In this document: positions 16,443 through 23,546 of the stretch, piece by piece
Numbering within the stretch: the first letter of the stretch is position 1
How the letters are laid out: every line of letters starts with the position of its first letter
Assembly (NCBI RefSeq): GCF_000716535.1
Contig: NZ_JNWV01000066.1
Location: 1-26,659, forward strand
Length of the DNA stretch: 26,659 nucleotides
Source: Streptomyces flaveolus
GTDB taxonomy: Bacteria > Actinomycetota > Actinomycetes > Streptomycetales > Streptomycetaceae
Direction: 5' to 3'
Position numbers and translations under genes: made by a program
Notes under the pieces: model-generated
The model's database searches: none
The model's input: only the letters and a program-made list of their open reading frames with translations
Told to the model about the DNA's origin: nothing

Positions 16443-17558
16443 TCAGGGCGGCGGCTCGTCCCGCTCCTCGGAGGTGCGGTGGCGACGGGGCCGGGGTGCC
16501 GGCTTGCCGTCCTCGGTGCGCACTCGGCGCGCGCGGGTACCTTCCTGATCCCGGACGGCCCGGCGCCGGCCCTCCTTCGCAGGCCTGCGGACCACACCCC
16601 GTGCGGCGGACTCGGTGCGGTGCGTGGTGCCGTCCGCGGCGTCCGGGACTTCCGCGTCCGGGACTTCCGCGTCCGGGACTTGCGCGTCCGGGACTTCCAC
16701 GTACGGGACTTCCGCGATCGCGCGACCGCCGTCCCGCACCGCATCGCCCGCCGCTTCGGCAACGCCTGAAGCCTTCTCGACCGCCTTGCCCGTGGCGTCG
16801 CCGACCTCGGCACCGGTCTTGCCGACGACCCGGCCGGCCTCAGCGCCGACCTCCTCCACCACGCGCCCGGCTCCGGACCCCACGTCCCGGACGGCACTGC
16901 CGGCCCCTCGGCCGAGGTCCTGAGCCGCCGAACCGACGCCGCGACCGACGTCCTGTACTGCGGCCCCGGCGCCCAGGCCGACATCCTGGACGGCCCTCCC
17001 GGCCCCCGTACCCAGCTCTCCGACGGCCTGACGGGCTCCGCCACCGACGTCCTGCACGGCGGATCCGACCCCCCGCGCCACCTCACGCAGGATCTCCGGG
17101 TTGCGGTCCAGCGTGGTGAGCACGCGGTGGATGATCGAGGCGACATTGTCGAGGCGCACCCTGAGCTGGGCCTGCGCCTCCTCACCCGAGATGCCCAGGT
17201 GCACCCGGCCGAGTGCGACGTCGGCGCCCACGTTCAGCTTCACCAGGTCGAGCACCTCGGCCTGGAGCGAGACATGCGCGCGCAGGTCCTCGACGTCCAG
17301 GTCGATCTCGTCGACCTTCAACAGCGGAACGTCGAGGAAGACGTCGGGGTCGGCGCCGGCCGCGACACGTGCGCCGGCTGGCTCGTCGCCGGGGACGACC
17401 GTGGCCTCCTGAGCCGTGGCGCCCCTGCCGTAGGGCTCCGGCTCCACGTCGTACGGCTCGGGCTCGGTGTACTCGTCGATGTCCTCGGCGTCGGGTTCCC
17501 TGTCGTACCGGTCACGCTCCTCGGCGGCCCCCTCGCCGTCCTCTGCGTTGCCCTGCAT
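16443..17558 (-). CDS. 11-residue-repeat (LEA/apolipoprotein-like) protein, unknown function
   Basis: The 371-residue product has four zones. First is a very acidic N-terminus (about 1-60). Next is a globular-looking core (about 72-160) reading DVFLDVPLLKVDEIDLDVED, then VSLQAEVLDLVKLNVGADVA. Third is an uninterrupted run of about nine 11-residue repeats (about 163-261) of the form GAGxAVQDVGx. Last are a VPDAE repeat block (about 285-308) and a strongly basic tail. Hendecad repeats of this kind form amphipathic helices in LEA proteins, apolipoproteins and synucleins; membrane or surface binding is inferred. There is no signal peptide or TM segment. The ATG at 17558 has GGAG 8 nt upstream; the GTG just before it is equally possible. 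Confidence 0.8.
   Translation of the reverse strand: MQGNAEDGEGAAEERDRYDREPDAEDIDEYTEPEPYDVEPEPYGRGATAQEATVVPGDEPAGARVAAGADPDVFLDVPLLKVDEIDLDVEDLRAHVSLQAEVLDLVKLNVGADVALGRVHLGISGEEAQAQLRVRLDNVASIIHRVLTTLDRNPEILREVARGVGSAVQDVGGGARQAVGELGTGAGRAVQDVGLGAGAAVQDVGRGVGSAAQDLGRGAGSAVRDVGSGAGRVVEEVGAEAGRVVGKTGAEVGDATGKAVEKASGVAEAAGDAVRDGGRAIAEVPYVEVPDAQVPDAEVPDAEVPDAADGTTHRTESAARGVVRRPAKEGRRRAVRDQEGTRARRVRTEDGKPAPRPRRHRTSEERDEPPP
16641..16715. repeat. 15-bp tandem repeat, five copies
   Basis: Five head-to-tail units close to GTCCGGGACTTCCGC (16641, 16656, 16671, 16686, 16701), with one or two changes in the last three. On the minus strand they encode the VPDAE-type pentapeptide repeats of the 11-mer-repeat protein. 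Confidence 0.9.
16776..17072. repeat. Degenerate 33-bp repeats encoding 11-residue units
   Basis: About nine units of 33 bp on the minus strand encode the GAGxAVQDVGx hendecads. Protein periodicity is exact with no insertions, while the DNA units have diverged. Confidence 0.8.
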
Positions 17559-17561
17559 CAC

Positions 17562-17942
17562 CGTGTCTCCACGAGGTCGGCGTCACTTGCGTCCATTTTG
17601 TTCCAATATGGCGACCGGTGCGCTGCCGATACCCCTTCCGCGCGGGCCGCCGCGACCGAGTAGCTGATGCGGCACCGCCCACCCCGGCGGCGCGATGCCC
17701 GCCGGGCGTACGGGGGACGCGGTATCGCGATCAGGGGTGAACCCTGCCGCCCAAGCGACCCCTCCGGACGCCGTCCCGTCCGAGCGGGTGACGCCGCCGA
17801 CCAGGCGGTCGAAACAGCCGCCGGGCCCTGGGCCCGTTCGTCCGTGGAGCCAGTGATCCGCCGCGTGGACGGCGTACGGCGCGCCCGCCGGGCCAGCGCC
17901 ACGCCGGGCGGCACATCGTCGCATCGCCGCGCGGGCGCCGGT
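17562..17942. other. About 380-bp intergenic stretch, no gene seen
   Basis: This is upstream of the 11-mer-repeat gene. The minus strand has a GGGTAT element near 17627-17632 that could be the -10 of a stress-type (SigB-like) promoter, but no convincing -35 partner was found. Nothing else is supportable. Confidence 0.4.
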
Positions 17943-18190
17943 CAGTCGGAGGGCATCGGGCCGGGCGGCATGCGGACCGCCACGACGAGGCGGCACGTTC
18001 CGGCACCGGCGCCGCGGTACGTGTGTGAGGTTTCGCCGTCGAAGGTGGCGGTCCGCCCGGCTTCGACGGGGTGCTCGGTGCCGCGGTGGTACCGAGCACC
18101 ATCCGGCCGGCCGTGACGCTGACGGTCTCCACGACGCCGGCCTGGTGAGGGTGGCCGGGGTCGCCGGGCCGGAGTGCACAGGGCCAGACC
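17943..18190 (-). pseudogene. C-terminal remnant of an XRE/cupin regulator
   Basis: One minus-strand frame reads EVWPCALRPGDPGHPHQ, then GVVETVSVTAGRMVLG (about 18190-18085). After a frameshift another gives TEHPVEAGRTATFDGETSHT, then YRGAGAGTCRLVVAVRMPPG and a stop at 17943. Together they form the RmlC-like cupin domain found at the C-terminus of XRE-family regulators with an N-terminal helix-turn-helix. The HTH domain is absent and the frame is broken, so it is a remnant. It faces the dehydrogenase remnant at 18215. Confidence 0.65.
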
Positions 18191-18214
18191 TCGACCGGGG
18201 CGGGTCGGAGAGGG

Positions 18215-18440
18215 CCTCAGCACAAGCGCGCCGGCCTCTCCTTCGCCGGGGCGGCACCCTGCCGCTGACGTCGCTCACCGCACGGGAGGGCCTCTTCCAA
18301 CATCCCCGCCTGTGCGACGGCGCCCTGGAGAAGACCGGCACACTGCTCGACACCGCGGCCGCGGGCGGCGTCGGCGCGGTGGTGGCCCAGCTTGCGCGGG
18401 CGCTGGTCAGCCTGACGGTGATCGGTATCCCATGTCGGGT
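18215..18440 (+). pseudogene. Internal remnant of a zinc-type alcohol dehydrogenase (MDR)
   Basis: Plus-strand text HKRAGLSFAGAA (one frame) followed by TLPLTSLTAREGLFQH and TLLDTAAAGGVGAVVAQLAR (next frame) matches the region before and including the nucleotide-binding GGVG motif of medium-chain dehydrogenases of the zinc-type/quinone-reductase group. A frameshift lies near 18253. Both the N-terminal catalytic domain and the C-terminal part are missing, and homology fades after ALVSLTVIG near 18428. Confidence 0.65.
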
Positions 18441-18671
18441 GATTCCGCGGCCGGGCGGTCCCGACGCGGACACATCAGCGGGGGGCGGTCACCAAAGTGC
18501 ACGGGGAGCCGCCCACCGTCACCGCCCGCGGCGGTCGGGCGGCGCAGCACGGTGGGCGGTAACCGCCGGTCCCAGGGGCCACTTCACCCAGTGGCGGCAG
18601 AAACGCCCGGCGCCCCGGGCTCCCATGCCTCCCTACCGACGCACCCGAGGAAGGACACCGCCTCCAATTAG

Positions 18672-18701
18672 GTTGTGCACAACTCAGTTGCACGCTATGT
18701 T
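18672..18701 (+). promoter_or_regulatory. Promoter with MarR-type palindromic operator for the hydrolase pair
   Basis: The perfect 12-bp palindrome GTTGTGCACAAC (18672-18683) covers a -35-like TTGTGC (18673-18678). A -10-like TATGTT (18696-18701) follows after 17 nt. A half-site TTGCAC sits between them. Palindromes of this type are bound by MarR-family repressors; no marR gene is in the window. Confidence 0.6.
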
Positions 18702-18773
18702 TCTCACGTCGCCCGGGCCACACCGCCCGGGGGGACAACTTCCGTCGCACGCCCACTCCTGAGGAGAGTCACC

Positions 18774-19622
18774 ATGGGTCTGAGGACCGTCTTCCGCCCC
18801 ACCCGCAAGCGCGTCGCCGTTCTGGGCGCCATCGCCGGCGTTTCGGCCCTCACGCTGGCGGTCACGACTCCCGCCAGCGCGGCCAAGGCCGAACACCGTG
18901 CGGCGGGCAAGAAGCCCACGATCGTCCTGGTCCACGGCGCCTTCGCGGACGCCTCCAGCTGGAACGGCGTCATCAAGCGGCTGCAACACGAGGGCTATCC
19001 GGTGGTCGCGCCGGCCAACCCGCTGCGCGGACTGGCCGACGACGCCGCCTACGTCCGCAGCGTCCTGGCGAGCGTCAAGGGACCGGTCGTACTCGTCGGC
19101 CACTCCTACGGCGGTGCGGTGATCAGCGAGGCCGCGACCGGCGACCCGCAGGTCAAGGCGCTGGTGTACATCGCCGCCTTCCTCCCCGAGAAGGGCGAGA
19201 GCGCCCTCGAGCTGTCCAACAAGTTCCCCGGCAGCACGCTCGGCGAGAACCTCAACCCCGTCTCCTTCCCCCTCGCCGGCGGCGGCACCGGCACCGACCT
19301 GTACATCAAGGCCGACAAGTTCCACGACCAGTTCGCCGCCGACGTACCCCGGGCGACCACCGACCTCATGGCCGCCACCCAGCGGCCCATCGCCGCCGGC
19401 GCCCTGGAGGAGAAGGCCACCGGGGCCGCCTGGAAGACCATCCCCTCGTTCGACCTGGTCACCACCGGTGACAAGAACATCCCGCCGGCCGCCCAGCGCT
19501 TCATGGCCGAGCGCGCCCACGCCCACACCGTCGAGATCGACGCCTCCCACGCCGTCTCCGTCTCCCGGCCCGCCGCGGTCACCCGCCTGATCGAACAGGC
19601 CGCCCGCAGCACTACGCGCTGA
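18774..19622 (+). CDS. Exported alpha/beta hydrolase (twin 1)
   Basis: The 282-residue product has an N-terminal export signal (basic RPTRKR, hydrophobic VAVLGAIAGVSALTLAV, cleavage near ASA-A at about residue 36). The hydrolase domain follows: oxyanion VLVHGAFADASSW, nucleophile Ser111 in GHSYGG, and a C-terminal His in DASHAVSVS. It resembles small esterase-like alpha/beta hydrolases of the AB_hydrolase_6 kind; the substrate is unknown. The ATG at 18774 has GAGGAG about 8 nt upstream. It is nearly identical over its length to the next gene but adds the signal peptide, which places it outside the membrane. It lies 98 bp upstream of its twin on the same strand, probably in one transcript. Confidence 0.9.
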   Translation: MGLRTVFRPTRKRVAVLGAIAGVSALTLAVTTPASAAKAEHRAAGKKPTIVLVHGAFADASSWNGVIKRLQHEGYPVVAPANPLRGLADDAAYVRSVLASVKGPVVLVGHSYGGAVISEAATGDPQVKALVYIAAFLPEKGESALELSNKFPGSTLGENLNPVSFPLAGGGTGTDLYIKADKFHDQFAADVPRATTDLMAATQRPIAAGALEEKATGAAWKTIPSFDLVTTGDKNIPPAAQRFMAERAHAHTVEIDASHAVSVSRPAAVTRLIEQAARSTTR

Positions 19623-19720
19623 CCCCGCGCCCGCCGTTCGGCGCCCGGGGCGACCGGAGCCGGCACCGCAGACATGAGCACCGACCGTCGTACCACCGCA
19701 TGAGAAGGAGACACTCCCCC

Positions 19721-20440
19721 ATGAACAGCAAGCCGGAGAACAAGAAGCCCACGGTCGTGCTGGTGCACGGCGCGTTCGCCGACGCCTCGAGCTGGAACGG
19801 CGTCATCGAACGACTGCAGCGCGAGGGCTATCCGGTGGTGGCGCCCGCCAACCCGCTGCGCGGACTGGCCGCTGACGCCGACGGTCTCCGCGCCTTCCTC
19901 GAGAGCGTGAACGGCCCCGTCGTCCTGGTGGGCCACTCGTACGGCGGCGCCGTGATCAGCCAGGCCGCCACCGACAACGCGCAGATCAAGGCTCTCGTCT
20001 ACATCGCCGCCTTCACCCCCGAGGTGGGCGAGAGCGCACTGGAGTTGTCCAACAAGTTCCCCGGCAGCACCCTCGGCCCCAACCTCGACTCGGTCAGCAA
20101 CGGCACCGAGACCGACCTGTACATCAAGGCCGACAAGTTCCACGACCAGTTCGCCGCCGACGTACCCAGGGCGGCCACCGACCTCATGGCCGCCACCCAG
20201 CGCCCCATCGCCGCCGGCGCCCTGGAGGAGAAGGCCACCGGGGCCGCCTGGAAGACCATCCCCTCCTGGAGCCTGATCGCCGGGCAGGACTACAACATCC
20301 CGCCGGTCGCCCAGCGCTTCATGGCCGAACGCGCCCACGCCCACACCGTCGAGATCGACGCCTCCCACGCCGTCTCCGTCTCCCAGCCGGCCGCCGTGGC
20401 CGACCTGATCGAGCAGGCCGCCCGTACGGTCACTGGCTGA
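19721..20440 (+). CDS. Cytoplasmic alpha/beta hydrolase (twin 2)
   Basis: The 239-residue product starts MNSKPENKKPTVVLVHGAFA with no signal peptide and aligns without large gaps to the mature part of the preceding hydrolase. Nucleophile Ser73 is in GHSYGG and the histidine is in DASHAVSVS. Long identical DNA blocks shared with twin 1 (for example the stretches encoding DLYIKADKFHDQFAADVP and EEKATGAAWKTIPS) indicate recent duplication or ongoing gene conversion. The ATG at 19721 follows GAAGGAG and was preferred over an ATG 21 nt earlier because the conserved region and the ribosome-binding site fit it. A strong hairpin follows at 20476. Confidence 0.9.
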   Translation: MNSKPENKKPTVVLVHGAFADASSWNGVIERLQREGYPVVAPANPLRGLAADADGLRAFLESVNGPVVLVGHSYGGAVISQAATDNAQIKALVYIAAFTPEVGESALELSNKFPGSTLGPNLDSVSNGTETDLYIKADKFHDQFAADVPRAATDLMAATQRPIAAGALEEKATGAAWKTIPSWSLIAGQDYNIPPVAQRFMAERAHAHTVEIDASHAVSVSQPAAVADLIEQAARTVTG

Positions 20441-20475
20441 CCGCACAACGGTCGCGCACGTCGGCCCCTGGTTAC

Positions 20476-20528
20476 CTCGGCCGGGGCCGGAGCCTGAGCC
20501 AGCGTGCCCAGGCCCGGCCCCGGCCGAG
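20476..20528 (+). terminator. Terminator after the hydrolase pair
   Basis: CTCGGCCGGGGCCGG (20476-20490) pairs perfectly with CCGGCCCCGGCCGAG (20514-20528), a 15-bp stem with a 23-nt loop, 35 nt after the stop. Confidence 0.75.
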
Positions 20529-20864
20529 GCCGAGGCAGCCGGTGCCGCGCGCCTTCGCGAAGGGTTTCGGTATGGCCGAGGTCAGGCAGCACCCGGCCGG
20601 GGCGAGCCGGGCCGCTCCCACCGCGACCGCCCTGCTCCCCCCTCCGGGCAAGTGGCGGGATGATCACGCCCCCCGACGCACGCATTCCAAGCCGGCCGAG
20701 CGGGAACCTTGATCGATCAACCACTTGGTTGACACGCCAAGCTTGCGCGGCGGTCACGGCCGTCGCGTGATTCAGGGCCGCGCGGACGCACCACGACCGC
20801 ACTCACAGCCGAACGCGGCCGGGCGCAGTGCGACACGTCTCACCCTCCCGGCGCCCCGCGCATC
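20529..20864. other. Intergenic region before the MFS gene with two palindromes
   Basis: No gene seen. It contains a perfect 12-bp palindrome CCTTCGCGAAGG (20552-20563) and the operator-like repeat at 20717-20732. Confidence 0.5.
20717..20732. promoter_or_regulatory. TetR-like palindrome TCAACC-N4-GGTTGA
   Basis: The perfect inverted repeat TCAACCA-CT-TGGTTGA spans 16 bp and is followed directly by TTGACA (20729-20734). It lies about 190 bp upstream of the MFS start and differs from the AGACAG operator of that gene. A related CAACC-N4-GGTTG repeat occurs at 25215-25230. Confidence 0.45.
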
Positions 20865-20878
20865 AGACAGATCTGTCT
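20865..20878. promoter_or_regulatory. TetR operator upstream of the MFS gene
   Basis: AGACAG-AT-CTGTCT, a perfect 14-bp palindrome next to a -10-like TACTAT (20878-20883). The same arms recur at 22282-22295 before the TetR gene. Confidence 0.8.
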
Positions 20879-20920
20879 ACTATGGGGGCAGGTTCATTTT
20901 CCAGACCGAGAGTGAGAGCC

Positions 20921-22261
20921 ATGAGAAGCACGACGCAGCGACCCGCCGCCGAAGGCACACCGGTGAGGCGCTCTCCCGCGCACGGAGCCCCGCGGCGCAG
21001 GGGCCTCGGTCCCATCGCCTCCCTCGGGCTGCTGGCCTCGATCCTCGTGTCCCTGCTGGCCTCATCCAGCGCGCCGACCCCCCTGTACGCGATCTACCAG
21101 GCACGCTGGGGCTTCTCGCCGATCACCGTCACCGTCGTCTTCGGTGTCTACGCGGTGGCCGTGCTGGTCGCACTCCTGGTCTTCGGCAAGATCTCCGACC
21201 ACGTGGGCCGGCGGCCGGTGCTGTTCGTGGCCCTGCTCGCGCAGATGGCGGCCATGGTTGTGTTCGTCACCGCCGGCGGCGTGGACGCACTGCTGGCCGC
21301 CCGCGTCGTCCAGGGACTGAGCACCGGGGCGGCGGTCGGTGCGCTCGGTGCCGGAATGCTCGACCTCGACGCACGCAAGGGCGGTTTCCTCAACTCCTTC
21401 GCGCCCACGATCGGAACCGCGAGCGGCGCCCTGGTCTCCGGGCTGATCGTGCAGTACCTGCCGGCCCCGACCCACCTGGTCTACTACGTGCTCCTGGGCG
21501 TGTTCGCCCTGCAGACGCTGGCCGTGACCCGCCTGAAGGAGACGGTCAGCCGCGAGCCGGGCGCGCTCGCCAGCATGGCCCCCGAGTTCAAGCTGCCCCG
21601 GTCCGCCCGCGCGTCGGTGGCGATCGCCGCACCGGTGATGTTCGCGGTGTGGGCACTGACCGGCCTGTACGGCGCGCTGGGCCCCGCTCTCACCCGGACC
21701 CTGGTGCACTCCACCTCCGTGGTGTGGGGAGGGCTGCCCCTGTTCGTACTCGCCGGCTCCGCCGGTACGGCCGTCGTCCTGCTGCGCAACGCGGCGACGC
21801 GTACCGTCATGCTGATCGGCATCGGCTCGCTGGTCGTCGGTGTGACGGTCACCCTGGTGTCCATCGCCTCGGGCACCGGCGGCACCCCCTCCGTGATCGG
21901 CTTCTTCATCGGCGGCGCGATATCCGGCTTCGGCTTCGGCAGCGGGTTCCAGGGGGGCATCAGGCTGGTCGTCCCGCAGGTGCAGCCGCACGAACGGGCC
22001 GGGGTGCTGTCCCTTCTCTACGTGGTGTGCTACGTGGGCCTGGGTGTGCCGGCGGTGATCGGCGGCGTGCTGGTCGTGCATGGCGGCGGCCTGGTGCAGA
22101 CGGCCAGGGAGTACGGCATCGCCGTGATCGTGCTGGCGCTCGCTGCGCTGACCGGCCTGGTGCTCAGCGGCCGCCGGGTGGAGCACGTGGCAGTCGTCCG
22201 GCCGGAAACCGGCTCCGCCCCCGAGCCCGCGCGCCTCGCGGAAACCACGTCGCAGCCGTGA
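20921..22261 (+). CDS. MFS transporter under TetR control
   Basis: The 446-residue product has a basic N-terminal tail (about 30 residues) followed by about twelve hydrophobic segments. The family signature A is FGKISDHVGRRPV near residues 88-100, and PTPLYAIYQARWGF precedes the second segment. It is a probable proton-driven efflux pump. The ATG at 20921 was chosen over upstream ATGs at 20828 and 20882 because those lie upstream of, or within a few bases of, the operator and -10 box. The Shine-Dalgarno is weak (GAGAG). The TetR gene starts 50 bp downstream and carries the same operator, so this exporter is probably induced by the TetR ligand. It is paralogous to the MFS at 181-1452. Confidence 0.9.
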   Translation: MRSTTQRPAAEGTPVRRSPAHGAPRRRGLGPIASLGLLASILVSLLASSSAPTPLYAIYQARWGFSPITVTVVFGVYAVAVLVALLVFGKISDHVGRRPVLFVALLAQMAAMVVFVTAGGVDALLAARVVQGLSTGAAVGALGAGMLDLDARKGGFLNSFAPTIGTASGALVSGLIVQYLPAPTHLVYYVLLGVFALQTLAVTRLKETVSREPGALASMAPEFKLPRSARASVAIAAPVMFAVWALTGLYGALGPALTRTLVHSTSVVWGGLPLFVLAGSAGTAVVLLRNAATRTVMLIGIGSLVVGVTVTLVSIASGTGGTPSVIGFFIGGAISGFGFGSGFQGGIRLVVPQVQPHERAGVLSLLYVVCYVGLGVPAVIGGVLVVHGGGLVQTAREYGIAVIVLALAALTGLVLSGRRVEHVAVVRPETGSAPEPARLAETTSQP

Positions 22262-22275
22262 GGCGGGCGTCGCGC

Positions 22276-22295
22276 TAGAATAGACAGGTCTGTCT
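22276..22295 (+). promoter_or_regulatory. TetR operator and -10 box of the TetR gene
   Basis: A -10-like TAGAAT (22276-22281) is followed at once by AGACAG-GT-CTGTCT (22282-22295). The arms are identical to the operator before the MFS gene. Binding here would cover the transcription start and give autoregulation. Confidence 0.8.
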
Positions 22296-22310
22296 GAGAG
22301 GGTGGTGGTC

Positions 22311-22892
22311 ATGGCGGCCAGGACCGCGACGAAGCTGTCCGCGCGCGAGCGCTTGCTCGAAGCGGCAGACGACCTGTTCTACCAGCAGGGAGTGCAAACC
22401 GTCGGCATCGACCGTGTCATCGAGCATGCCGGGGTGGCGAAGGCGTCCCTCTACAACACCTTCGGGAGCAAGGAAGGACTCGTCTGCGCCTACCTGGAGC
22501 AGCGTTTCGACCGCGTGAAGAACCGGATCACCCGGACCCTGACGCGCTTCCGCACCCCCCGTGAACAGATACTCGGCGTCTTCGACGCGCTGGGCGAGGC
22601 GTTCACCGACCCCGGGTACAACGGGTGCGCGTTCGTCCGGGCCAGCGCCGAGACGGCCGAGGACAGTTCCATCCGCCACGCCGCCGAGGCCTACCGGTCC
22701 TGGGTGCGTGAGCTCTTCACCGAACTGGCCGCCGCGTCCGGGTACGCCGAGCCGGAGGAACTGGCCCGACAGCTCCACCTGCTCTACGACGGCGCGGGGC
22801 AGGCCGCGCGGATGGACCGCGACCCCGCCGCCGCCACGACCGCCCGCGGTGCGGCAGCGGCCCTGCTCGACGCGGCGCCGCTCGCTCGCTGA
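22311..22892 (+). CDS. TetR-family repressor of the adjacent MFS pump
   Basis: The 193-residue product has a TetR helix-turn-helix at about residues 31-50 (VGIDRVIEHAGVAKASLYNT) followed by FGSKEGLVCAYLEQRF. The ligand-binding domain contains DPGYNGCAFVRASAE, a pattern common in regulators linked to MFS pumps. The ATG at 22311 is preceded by AGAGGG at good spacing; two GTGs just upstream are alternatives. The gene follows the MFS gene by 50 bp and has its own operator-bearing promoter, so it can be transcribed with the pump and alone. The shared operator motif makes the regulator-target link strong. Confidence 0.92.
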   Translation: MAARTATKLSARERLLEAADDLFYQQGVQTVGIDRVIEHAGVAKASLYNTFGSKEGLVCAYLEQRFDRVKNRITRTLTRFRTPREQILGVFDALGEAFTDPGYNGCAFVRASAETAEDSSIRHAAEAYRSWVRELFTELAAASGYAEPEELARQLHLLYDGAGQAARMDRDPAAATTARGAAAALLDAAPLAR

Positions 22893-22949
22893 GGCCGCGC
22901 CACCGGCTGTTCTTCAGCGCCTGCACGCGGTCCTGGGCACGCTGCCCAC

Positions 22950-23080
22950 GAGTCACGTGGTGGCCCGGCTCCCCGGCGAAACGGCCGATGGACTCGATGC
23001 AGGAGTTGGCGAGCAGCCCGAGGACGATGACGTGCGTCATGCCGTACTGCTTGCGCTGGAAGTCCAGGTCGGTGCCGACA
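22950..23080 (-). pseudogene. Isochorismatase-family (cysteine hydrolase) remnant
   Basis: A minus-strand frame reads GTDLDFQRKQYGMTHVIVLG, then LLANSCIESIGRFAGEPGHHVT, the conserved centre of isochorismatase-like hydrolases, including the catalytic cysteine in ANSC. No start, N-terminal Asp/Lys region or C-terminal domain is found in any nearby frame, and after HHVT the frame gives unrelated text. It is a fragment of about 43 codons. Confidence 0.65.
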
Positions 23081-23546
23081 CGGCCGCTCTGAGCACCGTC
23101 TTGAGTGCGGCTCGGTCCGGATGCTGGACACGGACGGCCTCGTCGGCTGGGACGCGCCCGGATCCGCAGGCGCGGCTGCACGTGCCGCCCGGCGCCGACA
23201 GCGGCGGTCCGTACCCGATCCCGAACAGCTGGCCGACCTGGTCGTCGAGGACGGCTCCACGCCACACCCGCGCCGGGACGACGCCCGTCCTGCTGCCGAC
23301 GCTGTACGGCGGGGGCGGTCGGGCAGGAGGAACCCCGGGGGGAACCCGCGCGTCCAGCGCCGTGATCTCCTCGGGGTACGGGCGGCCCGCGCGTTCGTCT
23401 GGACGGACAGGGCAAGACGGTGTCCCTGACACTGCCCGTCCCCAGGCGGTGAGCGGCGGCGGTGTACGGTCGGACCGGCGGAGCGGGGGGCCCGCGTGTG
23501 TCTCCCCACGGGGACTCCGCAGGACCGAGAGGCGGGGGCGGGCGGG
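23081..23546. other. About 470 bp without an identifiable gene
   Basis: Frames here are fragmentary. One plus-strand reading ends VRLDGQGKTVSLTLPVPRR before a TGA at 23450-23452, which looks like a genuine protein C-terminus, but its upstream frame is interrupted at 23363-23365 and no family is evident. It may be a further remnant. Confidence 0.35.

Noticed and set aside
16641..16715. Regular short repeats considered as a CRISPR or regulatory iteron array
   Set aside because: Units are contiguous 15-mers with no spacers and lie in frame within a coding region, encoding VPDAE repeats.
19106..20446. 446-codon minus-strand open frame
   Set aside because: Antisense to both hydrolase twins; its own internal repetition merely mirrors their duplication.
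23121..23429. Plus-strand frame beginning MLDTDGLVGWDAPG
   Set aside because: Only the first few residues look protein-like; the rest is Arg-rich and no start signal or family resemblance was found.
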